The position numbers and the translations under genes are program-made. Below, piece after piece: positions 1 through 9,159 of a stretch of 64,000 nt of DNA; position 1 is the stretch's first letter; the number at the start of each line of letters is the position of its first letter. This DNA comes from Flavobacterium poyangense. Lineage in GTDB: Bacteria > Bacteroidota > Bacteroidia > Flavobacteriales > Flavobacteriaceae. The notes under the pieces are model-generated. The model saw nothing but the letters and a program-made list of their open reading frames with translations, did not search any database and was not told the DNA's origin. Where the stretch lies: NCBI RefSeq assembly GCF_011751075.1, contig NZ_JAALLN010000005.1, forward strand, positions 208,868-272,867. The letters are read 5' to 3'.

Positions 1-1
1 G

Positions 2-1201
2 TGGAATGAAAGTCTGCCAAAAAATACTGCTAAGACTCTCAATCCGAAAGAGTATTTTGGAGAATTATTACATACGGAGGATCGTTTTTCTTATGCAACA
101 AGTGTGGCGTTGCCTGAAACAGCTCCAAAAAGCATTAGAATCTCCTATGGATTTGATATTTCTTTTATAGAATATGAAGGACAAGTTTATGGTGTTATTT
201 TATATGTACTTTCCGATTCGCCTGCTGAGCGATCGGGGCTTAAAAGAGGTCAATATATAAAAGCAATAAACGGGGTTTCATTAAACAATCAAAATTTTGA
301 AAGTTTGTATGCAGGTTTGGTCCACTCTGACCGAGCCAAATTACAATGGCTCGAATATTCGTTACAGTCCGGTTTTTCTACCGCAAAAGAAATAGAAATT
401 ATTCGAGGTTTTACTTTTTCTCAATCCATAATTCATAAAGTTATTTCAAATAATAAGGAGAAAACGGGTTATATCGCAATCGCTCATTTTGACAGCGGAC
501 TTGCATCAACCTTGCTATCTGTATTTAAAGAGTTTAAAAATGAAGCAGTAACCAAAGTAATCGTCGATTTAAGATATAATGGAGGTGGCGATGTCTCATC
601 AGCTACAGCATTGAGCATTCTTCTGGCTCCAAACATTAAACAGGACGATTTGTTTATAAGATTTAAAGGAAATAAAAACGGGGGTTTTGTAAATAAGTCT
701 TTTAAAGAGGCACTGGAAATGAATGAACTTCAAATACATTTTGAAACATTGAGAACAGCGCATCCATTATTAATTCAGGAGCTGTATGTATTGTGCGGAA
801 AGCATACTGCTTCAGCTTCTGAAATAATTATCAATAATTTAAAGCCGTTTATGCCGGTAATTTCTATAGGCGAAAAAACAGTAGGAAAGGATGTTGCGGG
901 CTTTGCAATAGAAGATGAGCGGACTAAAGACAAAAAAGGATGGATTTTATATCCGGTGATTTATAAGTTATTTAATGCCAATAATGAAGGTAATTACACA
1001 AGCGGAATAACTCCAACGGTTTCTCTAAATGAACTTCAAGAAATGGAGATTTTTGCATTGGGAGATCCCAGAGAAATTTTAATCAATAGGGCTTTGAATG
1101 GAGGAATACACGCCAAACAAAATAGAAATACCGCTGCAAAAAAGCTATCATTAAAAGCAATCCCAACAGATGCAGACCCATTTCTGTTGGTTAAATTTTA
1201 A
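2..1201 (+). CDS. S41 family C-terminal processing-type serine protease, 5' end outside window
   Basis: The reading frame is open from base 2, so the N-terminus lies outside the window. A GTG at 104 could be read as a start but falls mid-domain. A PDZ-like domain is visible (DSPAERSGLKRGQYIKAING), followed by the S41 core. The core has the strand VIVDLRYNGGGD, the nucleophile region CGKHTASASE (Ser of SASE), and GEKTVGKDVAG, whose Lys after VG matches the general-base lysine of the family. The family cleaves unfolded or exported proteins in the periplasm or at the envelope. It ends 216 bp before a convergent gene. The family call is firm; the substrate is unknown. Confidence 0.9.
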   Translation, partial: WNESLPKNTAKTLNPKEYFGELLHTEDRFSYATSVALPETAPKSIRISYGFDISFIEYEGQVYGVILYVLSDSPAERSGLKRGQYIKAINGVSLNNQNFESLYAGLVHSDRAKLQWLEYSLQSGFSTAKEIEIIRGFTFSQSIIHKVISNNKEKTGYIAIAHFDSGLASTLLSVFKEFKNEAVTKVIVDLRYNGGGDVSSATALSILLAPNIKQDDLFIRFKGNKNGGFVNKSFKEALEMNELQIHFETLRTAHPLLIQELYVLCGKHTASASEIIINNLKPFMPVISIGEKTVGKDVAGFAIEDERTKDKKGWILYPVIYKLFNANNEGNYTSGITPTVSLNELQEMEIFALGDPREILINRALNGGIHAKQNRNTAAKKLSLKAIPTDADPFLLVKF

Positions 1202-1238
1202 CCGAAAAAAGGAAAAATTTTCACGCAAAGTCGCCAAG

Positions 1239-1319
1239 TTTTTTTTCACGCAGATTTAGGAGATTGTTTTTGTCAAAATAATAACGCAAAAAAATCTGCA
1301 AAATCTGCGTGAAAAAAAA
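1239..1319. repeat. Intergenic long inverted repeat (19-bp perfect arms)
   Basis: Arms at 1239-1257 and 1301-1319 are exact reverse complements (T8-CACGCAGATTT and AAATCTGCGTG-A8) with a 43-nt loop. It lies between two convergent genes. The A8/T8 ends let it work as a bidirectional terminator. Similar CACGCAGATTT hairpins are, to my knowledge, common between flavobacterial genes. The sequence just downstream (1320-1395) holds similar low-complexity text and no gene. Confidence 0.75.
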
Positions 1320-1416
1320 TTTCGCAAATAGTTGAGAATGCGCAAAGCTTTACCGAAACAACTTTCGTTATCTTAGCGACCCTTGCGGTTAGATAAACGC
1401 AATAGGATAAACAGCT

Positions 1417-1839
1417 TTACTTTTTGTCGTAGTTTGTAGAAATTTTATCTACAATATACCATTCACCATTTTGTTTAATCATATTGAAGTAATCGGTGAA
1501 CACCTTTTTGGGAGTTTCAATCTCGCATTTTGCAGAGGCAACATTTTTTGTAAGATTGATATCGAGTATGCTACCTTTTGTATTTTCCATTTTTGGGCGA
1601 GGTTTAAATCCGCTCAGATAGTTTTTTCTGGTAATTATTACGATCTGGCCGTCTCTAATAAGTTTTAAATTGCAGGACGAATGCATTACTTTTCCAAGTT
1701 TTAGAGTGTCACCCGTCATCCAGCCGTCAAAATAGGTTTCAATGGTTTGTTTAATTAAATCTTTTTCATCCTTTTGAGCGTGACCGACTAAAGAAAAGAA
1801 TAGCGTCAGAGTCAGGCATAAAATTTTTGTCGTTTTCAT
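1417..1839 (-). CDS. Secreted NTF2-like (lumazine-binding-like) protein
   Basis: A 140-aa protein with an N-terminal signal peptide (MKTTKILCLTLTLFFSLVGHAQ). The body has the SnoaL/NTF2-like cone-fold pattern: DLIKQTIETYFDGWMTGD at the start and FNMIKQNGEWYIVDKI at the end. This matches the putative lumazine-binding family (PF12893-like) often seen in Bacteroidota. It is probably periplasmic. No catalytic residues can be assigned, so a ligand-binding or accessory role is only a guess. It is a single gene, convergent with the S41 protease and separated from it by the inverted repeat at 1239-1319. Confidence 0.75.
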   Translation of the reverse strand: MKTTKILCLTLTLFFSLVGHAQKDEKDLIKQTIETYFDGWMTGDTLKLGKVMHSSCNLKLIRDGQIVIITRKNYLSGFKPRPKMENTKGSILDINLTKNVASAKCEIETPKKVFTDYFNMIKQNGEWYIVDKISTNYDKK

Positions 1840-1930
1840 TTGTAAGTGTTTAATAATTAAAAATTATAATAAACTTCTATCAGGAGTAAGCTATATCTCT
1901 GGGGATTAGAAAACAAGTACAAGCAATGGG

Positions 1931-2599
1931 TTATATCAAACCTAATTTTTTTGCCTTGTCAATTAGGTCTTTATCTCCTCCTTTGCCTTCTAAAAGCTGG
2001 TCTTTTATATTGGCTTTGCGTTTTTCAATTGCACTCATAGAAAGGGGGATGTAATTGGGCAGATTAACCGTTTTTACTCCATCTGCTAATAAAATTAGAA
2101 TCTGACTGTCATGGTGATCCCAACTTATATTCTTTTTTAGCAATTCTCTTTGTGACTCAATTATGGTGGGGCTTTTGTACAGTTCTCCACTTAAAACCTT
2201 TTGGCATATAACGGGAAATAATTCAAAATTTATATCGCTTTTTGAGATAAACCCTTCCGGTTTTATTTCTTTAATTATTTTATCAACTGTCAAAGCTTCA
2301 CTGTGCATGGTAAGAAGGACTACTTTACAGAAAGGGAATTTTTTCCGGAGTAGCGAAGCCAGATCAACTCCATTATTAATGTGCAAATCTTTATAAGGAG
2401 GGATGCTGATGTCCAGTAACGCAAAGTGTATTAAAATATTTTGTTTTTCGTATAAGTTTATTTTATTAAAGGCCTCTTCACAATTATAACTTTTTATAAA
2501 ATGCAAATTTTCTTCTTGTAAGCTACTGTATGACAGCAGGTTGATGTAACTATCAACGGTCATTGGATGATCGTCAACTATTAAAATGTTTAATCCCAT
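1931..2599 (-). CDS. NarL/LuxR-type response regulator
   Basis: A receiver domain starts at the acidic pair in LNILIVDDHP. The phospho-acceptor region is FALLDISIPP, followed by VVLLTMHS and PEGFISKSD with the conserved lysine. The C-terminal part (ILLADGVKTVNLPNYIPLSMSAIEKRKANI) is a LuxR-like helix-turn-helix. I chose the ATG at 2599, which directly precedes the receiver strand, over a TTG at 2614 that would add five residues. It lies divergently from a small lipoprotein and a TPR histidine kinase (3031-5073), its likely partner. A TACGG-N5-CCGTA inverted repeat at 2640-2654, upstream of the start, could be its own binding site. Confidence 0.88.
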   Translation of the reverse strand: MGLNILIVDDHPMTVDSYINLLSYSSLQEENLHFIKSYNCEEAFNKINLYEKQNILIHFALLDISIPPYKDLHINNGVDLASLLRKKFPFCKVVLLTMHSEALTVDKIIKEIKPEGFISKSDINFELFPVICQKVLSGELYKSPTIIESQRELLKKNISWDHHDSQILILLADGVKTVNLPNYIPLSMSAIEKRKANIKDQLLEGKGGDKDLIDKAKKLGLI

Positions 2600-2639
2600 A
2601 ATTTGTAATCTCAATTTACATCAAATCTAGTTAAAATAT

Positions 2640-2654
2640 TACGGAAATCCCGTA
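2640..2654. promoter_or_regulatory. Candidate response-regulator operator (TACGG-N5-CCGTA)
   Basis: Perfect 5-bp inverted repeat in the divergent intergenic region between the response regulator and the small lipoprotein. Two related direct copies, TCCGTAATT at 5236 and 5258, lie 22 bp apart downstream of the histidine kinase gene and upstream of the NRPS remnant. Recurrence near the two-component genes suggests an operator. No binding evidence is available from sequence alone. Confidence 0.35.
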
Positions 2655-2719
2655 CAATTTAGAAAAAATAAAGCTTTTTTTTTACAAAATATTCACAATT
2701 AATTATAAAAGCAATATTT

Positions 2720-2944
2720 ATGAGGACTAAATTCTACTTTCTGGGACTTGTTTTGATTTCATTATCAATGGCTTCGTGCTCAAATGACGAGCTTGAAAAT
2801 GAGCAAGTTAAATCTTTTAAAAAACCAACTGATACATTCGGACGAAAAATCGATTCAACCAACACCAAACCAGGGATGAGACCGGCGAGTTTTGATGGTG
2901 AAAATTATGGAGACCCAAGTAATCCGAAACCACCAAGACACTAA
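2720..2944 (+). CDS. Small lipoprotein of unknown function
   Basis: A 74-aa protein with a lipoprotein signal peptide ending in a lipobox (SMASC, Cys about 20). A hydrophilic, Pro/Lys-rich tail ends in YGDPSNPKPPRH. No known domain is recognised. It lies between the divergently transcribed response regulator and the histidine kinase gene, which starts 86 bp downstream on the same strand. It may be a small accessory of that two-component system or an unrelated envelope peptide. The signal peptide and good spacing support it as a real gene. Confidence 0.65.
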   Translation: MRTKFYFLGLVLISLSMASCSNDELENEQVKSFKKPTDTFGRKIDSTNTKPGMRPASFDGENYGDPSNPKPPRH

Positions 2945-3030
2945 AAATTTTATTTGCTGATTATTAATATCATTAAAGTTTTGATTTATTTCAAAATGTT
3001 ATATTTGAAATAATAAACAACAATTGTATT

Positions 3031-5073
3031 TTGACCATTTCGACTAGGATTTCTTATTATTTTATTTTTGTATTTTTTTTCTCCTGTAGAAAAAATGACA
3101 GTTCGAGCTCTGAAAGTACCCCTACTGATTTATTTGATAAAGATTACGTTTGCAATCTGGAAAATAATAAAAAAGAGGCATATTTAGATCGTCGGGTTCT
3201 TCTTTTGAACAAGAAAAAGAATGAATCAATAGTAAGAGATGCTTATTTAGAAATTGCATCAGAATATTACTATATTAATAATTCAAAAAAATCTTTAGAG
3301 ATTAGTTTAAAAGCTTTAGAATTATCAAAATTGGCCAATGATAGTGTTAGAATGGCAAAAGCCTCTTATTTTGTAGGCGACGGTTATGAAAACACAAAAA
3401 AAGACAGTGCCTATTTCTATTATCTCAAAGCAGAAAAAATATACCATAAAATTCATGACAATGATAATGTTGCCAGAATGTTGTTTAATAAAGGGTATGT
3501 TTTATTTTATGATGGAAATTATATAGAAAGTACTGTTGAAATTTCTAAAGCTTTACAAAACTTAAAAAAATCCAAAGATTACGAACTGATTTATAGTTGC
3601 AATACCTTAATGGGTAATTGTCTTGAGAAACTGGTTAAGTATGATCAGGCCTTAAAATACCATGCTATGGCTTTGGATGTAGTTGGTAAAATGAAAATTA
3701 CAGATAAAGCACACGTAAATAATTACAACGTCAGTTCTATTATTAATGTTTGTAATTTGTATGATTTGCAAGGTCAGTATTCTAAGTCGATAAGAATGCT
3801 TACTCCTTTAGTAACTGAAGACTTAAAAAAGAAATGGCCTAAATTGTATGCTAACGTTTTGAGTAACCTGGCTTATTCAAAAATGAAAAGCAAAGACTAT
3901 AAAAATGTGAATTCAATGTTGTTTGAATCCTTAAAAATAGTCGATAGTATAGGTTTAGAGCCCGATATTTTATATAAAAAGATACGTATAGGAGAGTATT
4001 ATTTGTCACAAAAAGATACGCTCAGAGCCATTAGAACTCTGGTGGAAGCGAATCGATTGGCTGTTAAATTAAAAAACAGCAATGAGACTTTGACTACGTT
4101 GCGATTACTGTACAAAATCGATAAAAAGAAAATTTTATTTTATACCAATGAGTATATTAAATTAAGTGACAGTATCAATGCCGTGCAAAAAAATGCACAT
4201 GACAAATACTCCAGAATCGAATACGAAACATCCAGAATCGAGGATGAAAATAAGATTCTTACCAAAAGAAATTTCTATATTTTAATCACATCCTTTGTAG
4301 TAATTCTGGGGCTACTGATAATTTTTCTTTTCCGATATTTAAAATATAAGAATCAGGAAATGCGATTTTTTAAAAAGGAACAGCTCGCAAATGAAGTAAT
4401 CTATCAATTATTGACTGACCAACAGGAAAAAATAAATACTGCAAGGGAAGACGAAAAGACGAAAATAGCAAAAGAATTGCATGATGGTATAATGAATAAA
4501 ATTTATAGTGTCAGAATGAATTTGGGCTTTTTTAATACGCAAAACAATGCAGAGATAATAGAAAAGAGACGTTATTATATTATTGAATTGCAAAATATTG
4601 AGAATGAAATTCGTACGGTTTCACACGGTTTAAGTCACAGTTCATTTCTGGAGCATAGTGATTTTAATATCTTGTTAATGGCTCTTATAGAAAATCAAAA
4701 AGAAATTACGGAAACCCAATTCACTTATTTGGATAATGATACTATTGAGTGGAGAAGCATTCAAATTATTTATAAAATAAATTTATATCGAATAATTCAG
4801 GAGGCTATTTTGAATGTCAACAAATACGCTAATGCGAAAAATTGCGAAGTAAAAATCAGTAAAAAGAAAAATAATACGCTAAAACTTACCATTACGGATG
4901 ATGGTGACGGATTTGATGTGCGCAGTAAAAAAGCAGGGATTGGATTAAGTAATATGAGAGACAGAGTAACTTCTTTGAATGGTAAGTTCGACGTAATTTC
5001 AAAAATGAATTCCGGTACTAAAATCGAAGTTACAATTAACCTTCAGGCGCGAAAACGACAGGGATTGTTCTGA
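3031..5073 (+). CDS. TPR-containing lipoprotein-type sensor histidine kinase (HisKA_3)
   Basis: A 680-aa protein. The N-terminus is hydrophobic and ends in FFFSC, suggesting lipid attachment. Residues of about 60-390 form tetratricopeptide-like helical repeats. A single membrane helix lies near 415-435 (ILITSFVVILGLLIIFLF). The phosphorylation helix follows, with TKIAKELHDGIMNKI (His484), then the HATPase with an N-box near 590 (EAILNVNKYANAKN) and a G-box (TDDGDGFD). This is the NarL-type kinase layout common in Bacteroidota, with a periplasmic TPR sensor. The start is a TTG, since no in-frame ATG lies closer. It probably phosphorylates the regulator at 1931-2599. Confidence 0.88.
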   Translation: MTISTRISYYFIFVFFFSCRKNDSSSSESTPTDLFDKDYVCNLENNKKEAYLDRRVLLLNKKKNESIVRDAYLEIASEYYYINNSKKSLEISLKALELSKLANDSVRMAKASYFVGDGYENTKKDSAYFYYLKAEKIYHKIHDNDNVARMLFNKGYVLFYDGNYIESTVEISKALQNLKKSKDYELIYSCNTLMGNCLEKLVKYDQALKYHAMALDVVGKMKITDKAHVNNYNVSSIINVCNLYDLQGQYSKSIRMLTPLVTEDLKKKWPKLYANVLSNLAYSKMKSKDYKNVNSMLFESLKIVDSIGLEPDILYKKIRIGEYYLSQKDTLRAIRTLVEANRLAVKLKNSNETLTTLRLLYKIDKKKILFYTNEYIKLSDSINAVQKNAHDKYSRIEYETSRIEDENKILTKRNFYILITSFVVILGLLIIFLFRYLKYKNQEMRFFKKEQLANEVIYQLLTDQQEKINTAREDEKTKIAKELHDGIMNKIYSVRMNLGFFNTQNNAEIIEKRRYYIIELQNIENEIRTVSHGLSHSSFLEHSDFNILLMALIENQKEITETQFTYLDNDTIEWRSIQIIYKINLYRIIQEAILNVNKYANAKNCEVKISKKKNNTLKLTITDDGDGFDVRSKKAGIGLSNMRDRVTSLNGKFDVISKMNSGTKIEVTINLQARKRQGLF

Positions 5074-5566
5074 TCCTTAGATAATTTTTAACGAAACTCA
5101 AATTGAGAGTGATGGCAAACCTTTTTCGGAATGTACTATTCCGGATTTCTTTCCTTTTTTAGTATTGATTTCCCTTTAAAACCTCAGCGTAGAGTAAATT
5201 TATTTTACCGATGCTGTCGCTACAAGTTTGTTAAATCCGTAATTATTATACGAAAAGTCCGTAATTTTTAAGCTTATATCTCTGTTACCTTAGTATAAAA
5301 TATGTTACCTGAGAATAATGTGTACAAACATTTGAAATAGAGTGTAATGTGTTTAAAAATGAAAATAAGATAGTCACGATTTTTTGTGAAAGTATCCAAA
5401 GAATAGTATAGGTATCCTATTGAATTAAATAGCAAAAAATTGCGAAGAGGTTATTTAAAATGTGTTTTACTTTATCATTTACAATACAGTTTTTTTTTGC
5501 ACTTTTAATTTTTCTGTCCTATTTACCTTTTGTTAGTGAGATAATTAAATTAAATACCAAAGACAA
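5074..5566. other. Intergenic region with weak terminator and tandem CCGTAATT boxes
   Basis: No gene seen. A hairpin CGGAAT-GTACT-ATTCCG at 5127-5143, followed by a T/C-rich run, may terminate the kinase transcript. TCCGTAATT occurs at 5236-5244 and again at 5258-5266, 22 bp or two helical turns apart, and resembles half of the inverted repeat at 2640-2654. The last 100 bp are T-rich and should hold the promoter of the NRPS remnant, but no good box pair is seen. Confidence 0.4.
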
Positions 5567-6500
5567 ATGCAACAAATCAATCAGATAAATAGTAGAGAAA
5601 ATTGGTATAAAGAGACAAGTAAAATTGCTCCTTATAGAGGAAATCTTTCTGAAGTTTCTTCGGTAGATTGTATTATAATAAGCGCTGCAGATCTTTCTTA
5701 TTTCTATAAATTAACAGGTGAGAATACAATCGCCGAATACACGGTTTTAATTGGTTTATATAACATACTGCTTCAGCATTACTTTGAAGACTGTAACAGG
5801 GTATCCGCAAATATGGTTTTAGATTTTAATACAATATCGGTTTGTTACGAATTTGAATCAATTGCTCAGAAATCAATAAAAGAATTTTTGCAGGAAGTCA
5901 GAGAAGAAGTGCAGACGGTATATAAATGTATTAACTATTGTGAAGATGATTTTGTTTTGACAGCAGATGCAAATCATGTCCCTTTTCATTTCAATTACGG
6001 AGCAGAGGAAACGGAAGAGGGATTAAATTATGGCCTTTCTTTTCAAATAGAAAAGCTCAGAAATAAAGATTATGAAATTCTAATAAGCCATTCTCCAAAA
6101 TTTATTGACAGCGCAATTGTCTCCCATTTTTTAATGAATTTTAAAAATTGGTTGAAAAATTTAGAAGAGAATATTGATGCTCCTATTTCTAAAATTCCGT
6201 TACTTTCAGATAGAGAAAGGGAAAAACTTACAGATAATCTTAATGCGGTAAATTTTTGCAGTGAAACTGCCGTTTTTTTTGATGACTTTATTGCTGAAAG
6301 AAAATTAAATAAGATTCCACAGGACATTGATTTTATCTATAGACAAAGTTTTTTCTTATTTTGATTGTGAACTTAGAATAGTTGAAAAAACGACTACTAA
6401 AAAAGATACTATAGATATAGTTAAAAACTACTCTGCACAAAAAGCACAGAGTAGTTTAGTTATAATTTGGTTAGTGGTATACGATAAGTTAATTGCATAA
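5567..6500 (+). pseudogene. Frameshifted fragment of a nonribosomal peptide synthetase (half condensation domain plus start of adenylation domain)
   Basis: The first open frame (5567-6364, 265 aa) resembles the C-terminal half of an NRPS condensation domain. It has DFVLTADANHVPFHFNYG, an ILISHSPKFIDSAIVSHF stretch and the typical inter-domain linker ISKIPLLSDREREKLTDNLN. It then enters an adenylation-domain start (FFDDFIAERKLNKIPQDIDF) and runs out at FIYRQSFFLF. Shifting by one base at about 6341 restores the expected continuation DKVFSYFDCELRIV. That frame decays into a terminator and stops near 6500. The catalytic HHxxxDG motif, the rest of the adenylation domain and the carrier domain are absent. 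I read it as a dead remnant at the left edge of the phage-like island. Confidence 0.72.
6425..6457. terminator. Strong hairpin terminator between convergent genes
   Basis: Perfect 11-bp arms (AAACTACTCTG at 6425-6435, CAGAGTAGTTT at 6447-6457) with an 11-nt loop. Read on the minus strand the stem runs into T5. It lies about 70 bp past the last gene of the minus-strand arm (6524-7018), so it probably ends that transcript. It also overlaps the decayed end of the NRPS remnant. Confidence 0.75.
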
Positions 6501-6523
6501 AACGATAAAGGACAACAGATCCG

Positions 6524-7018
6524 TTAGACGCCTAGTAGCAAGATACTATTTGTATTGCCTCTTTTGGTAAAAGTAAAGATTTGTTTTTCCCCCGTTACTG
6601 CAGGAGTGCCAAATAACCAGGTGTGAGGTGCAGTAATGGCCCAGGTTACACTTACTCCGGCTAATGTGATACCGTTGAAAATAAAACTTTGTGCTAATGT
6701 AGCCGGTACCGTAATTGTGCAATTGGCAGTAAACAAAACGGTTTTACCATGCCATGAATTCTGCACAGTTCCGGAATTCGAAATCTCGATTTGATTCGCA
6801 ATATCTTGTTTGGTATCAATAGTATCTTTTAGAACTTTACCTTGTCTAGCGTCAAGGGCTTTACCTTCCAAACTATAATCCAATGCATTGTAACTCTCTG
6901 TTTTGACACGATTTATATCCCTAAATTCTAATTCACCATTCAGGTTTGTGATTAAAATTTTGTCCTGTTGGTTTTTTTCTAAGTCAGCGACTTTTATTCT
7001 GTTGTAAGTTGTACTCAT
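6524..7018 (-). CDS. Phage tail-fibre-like protein, last gene of the minus arm
   Basis: A 164-aa protein. The central segment YSLEGKALDARQGKVLKDTI is a motif shared by many phage tail-fibre and tail-tip proteins. The N-terminus (TYNRIKVADLEKNQQDKILI) looks like a trimerising or docking region. The C-terminal half (about 85-164) is a small beta-sandwich rich in Thr, Val and Ile (TVLFTANCTITVPATLAQSF), similar to the end of the 548-aa protein at 13534-15180. No signal peptide. It probably forms a fibre element in the same assembly as the upstream fibre genes. The precise role is unknown. Confidence 0.65.
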   Translation of the reverse strand: MSTTYNRIKVADLEKNQQDKILITNLNGELEFRDINRVKTESYNALDYSLEGKALDARQGKVLKDTIDTKQDIANQIEISNSGTVQNSWHGKTVLFTANCTITVPATLAQSFIFNGITLAGVSVTWAITAPHTWLFGTPAVTGEKQIFTFTKRGNTNSILLLGV

Positions 7019-7138
7019 TTTTTATTTTTTTTGATTTGTAATTTTATTTCTGGATTTAGAGAAAAGATTTTTTAAATTGATTTAATTGTAGTAAAGAGAT
7101 TTCCTGATGTATCTAATCTAATGAGATTTTTTTTTGAA

Positions 7139-8248
7139 TTACGCTTCAAAGCCGCCATCAATTATTTGCCAGGCCGGTGACCTGCTTGTAAGGGCATTTC
7201 TTGCAATCCGGCCTGACGCATCATATTTAGAAAGTCCTCCATCAATTCTTAGTCCTGTGCTAACATTGTAGGTGTTTAAGTCAATTAGTAATTGCGAGTA
7301 TCTCGCTTTATTTAAAGTGACCTGATAAAACATGTTTTCACCATTCGTTAATTTTGAAAATGTGATTGTGTTGGGTAATGTAGTTATAGGGGCTGCCCAA
7401 AACATCTGCTTGCAATTAACAATATTGGCAAATGTCACCGTATTTGGAAGAGAAGTTAGTAAAGAACTTCGAAACATTTGAGCTCCGGTCGTTAGATCTG
7501 CAAAAGTTATATTAGTTGTAAATGTTGTAATTTTGCCATACCAGAACATTCCATCAGCATTTGTTAAACTTGCAAAAGTCACGCTGCTTGGTAATGAAGA
7601 CAGAGAACTGCTGTGAAACATCGAGCCACCATAAATCAATGCACTAAATGTGACAGTATTAGGAAATGTTGTTATTTTTGAATTTCTAAACATTCCCGAA
7701 CCATCAACCAAATTAGCAAATGTTACGGTGCTCGGTAAGGCAGTAAAATCGGTTGTATTGAACATATCGTTTGCCGTTACTAAACTACCAAAAGTCACAC
7801 CTTCAGGAAAGGCTGCGATTTTCGTATTGAAAAACATGGCACTGCCGGTTATTAAACTATTAATCCATGTCATATCATTTGCAACATTTGTTAGATTTTC
7901 ACATCCCCAGAACGCAGCCGATTGAATAGTTGCCCAGCCGACTTCACCCCATTGATCAACTGATTTTATCTTTAATCGGTCGCCCGTATTATTGAAAAAA
8001 ATGCGGGGAAAAGTTCCCTTGATTTCAATTTGATAAATTCCCGGATTTGTATAAATATGTGTAGCATTACCGGTATGACCTGAGGTTGTAATTCCATCCC
8101 CCCATTTTACGGAGTAAGAAAAAAGACCTCCTCGCGTTGGTATTGTAAAACTTGTGCCTTCACCCAAATTTGTGTCAATTGTGAACTTAAAAGTTTTAAA
8201 ATCGTTTTTTGTTCTTCCAAAAATTGTGTTTTGTAGTATAGATCCCAT
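7139..8248 (-). CDS. PKD-like plus BspA-type leucine-rich-like repeat protein
   Basis: A 369-aa protein. An N-terminal PKD-like beta-sandwich (about 20-85) contains VKWGDGITTSG and THIYTNPGIYQIEIKG. From about 100 to 330 there are roughly 23-25-residue repeats of the type LPSTVTFANLVDGSGMF, with a recurring MF or MFW, as in BspA/DUF285 surface proteins. The C-terminus (SGRIARNALTSRSPAWQIIDGG) closely matches the end of the 601-aa paralogue at 11725-13530. No signal peptide. BspA repeats bind host or extracellular ligands elsewhere, so a receptor-binding fibre role is a reasonable inference. Confidence 0.75.
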   Translation of the reverse strand: MGSILQNTIFGRTKNDFKTFKFTIDTNLGEGTSFTIPTRGGLFSYSVKWGDGITTSGHTGNATHIYTNPGIYQIEIKGTFPRIFFNNTGDRLKIKSVDQWGEVGWATIQSAAFWGCENLTNVANDMTWINSLITGSAMFFNTKIAAFPEGVTFGSLVTANDMFNTTDFTALPSTVTFANLVDGSGMFRNSKITTFPNTVTFSALIYGGSMFHSSSLSSLPSSVTFASLTNADGMFWYGKITTFTTNITFADLTTGAQMFRSSLLTSLPNTVTFANIVNCKQMFWAAPITTLPNTITFSKLTNGENMFYQVTLNKARYSQLLIDLNTYNVSTGLRIDGGLSKYDASGRIARNALTSRSPAWQIIDGGFEA

Positions 8249-8340
8249 AAAAGAAATTATTAGGTATTAGAATTTAGTTCTCGCTCTTGCATGAGAACGA
8301 TTTGTTTTTTTAAGAGAACTAACTATGTTGGTTATATAAT

Positions 8341-9159
8341 TTAAGTAAGGACTAATGTTCCTTTAATATCAAAAGGTTTGCTTAATTCAAATCGATAGAT
8401 ACTGGAAAAATAAACGCCGATAAACAGGTATAAGCCATTATCGCTAAAATGAATACTTTCAAAATTTCCTAAAGGGATTACCGACGAAACATTTAAATAT
8501 GCTGTAGCTTCTACAGTTGCTAAATCCCAGGGTACTGCCAAACTCTTTTTGATGACAACCCGGTTATTACCATTATAAGTAAAGAAACAGGAACCATCCT
8601 CTGTAAAATAAACATCATAACCATCAAATGTATCTGATGCCGTTTGAGTTAGTATAGCTGTAGTGATGTCCCAGTTAGTGCTTAAAGTATATTTTTGAAG
8701 CTGGATTCCATTATTTTTTAAAAACATAAACCTGCCGTCAGGACTAAAATGGATGGAATTTATATTTATTGGTAATGATAGAAAAGTTACATATACTGCA
8801 GTGCTAACATCCCATGCCGTGCTGAGGGTATAATACAAAATACTTTTAGAAGTAGAGCCGCCAACATATAGTTTTGTACCATCGGGCGAAAGGTAGTGTC
8901 CGCGAGGGCTTGATTCCCCATTTTGATTAATTACTAAAGAGTTACTGAGATAAGAGGCAGTAGTAACATTCCAAGGTGTATTCAATTTGTATTGAGCAAC
9001 CGCATCAGGACTGTTGTGTAAGGTGGTATACAATAAGGTCCCGGTTGGATTAAGAGAAGTGCCTAAATGTTGGAACAAATCAGTTTTGAAATTTTGACTG
9101 TAAGTTATGGTATTGGTTTGTTTTGTACCAAAGTCGTATTGAATAAATGGATTAAACAT
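8341..9159 (-). CDS. Beta-propeller-like tail protein with repeated SPDGxxLYV blades
   Basis: A 272-aa protein of five or six blade-like repeats. Each has a form such as HYLSPDGTKLYVGG or HFSPDGRFMFL, followed by YTLSTAWDVSTAVYV-type strands. This propeller occurs in phage tail-associated proteins and environmental surface proteins. The start FNPFIQYDFGTKQTN resembles the start of the 601-aa neighbour (NPSLFYEYGISKAAT), suggesting a shared N-terminal docking segment. No signal peptide. It is probably a fibre tip or decoration module. The domain shape is clear from the repeats; the ligand is unknown. Confidence 0.65.
   Translation of the reverse strand: MFNPFIQYDFGTKQTNTITYSQNFKTDLFQHLGTSLNPTGTLLYTTLHNSPDAVAQYKLNTPWNVTTASYLSNSLVINQNGESSPRGHYLSPDGTKLYVGGSTSKSILYYTLSTAWDVSTAVYVTFLSLPININSIHFSPDGRFMFLKNNGIQLQKYTLSTNWDITTAILTQTASDTFDGYDVYFTEDGSCFFTYNGNNRVVIKKSLAVPWDLATVEATAYLNVSSVIPLGNFESIHFSDNGLYLFIGVYFSSIYRFELSKPFDIKGTLVLT

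Noticed and set aside
5567..6364. Intact 265-aa stand-alone condensation-domain gene
   Set aside because: It ends inside the adenylation-domain start and continues in the next frame, so a broken NRPS is the better explanation.
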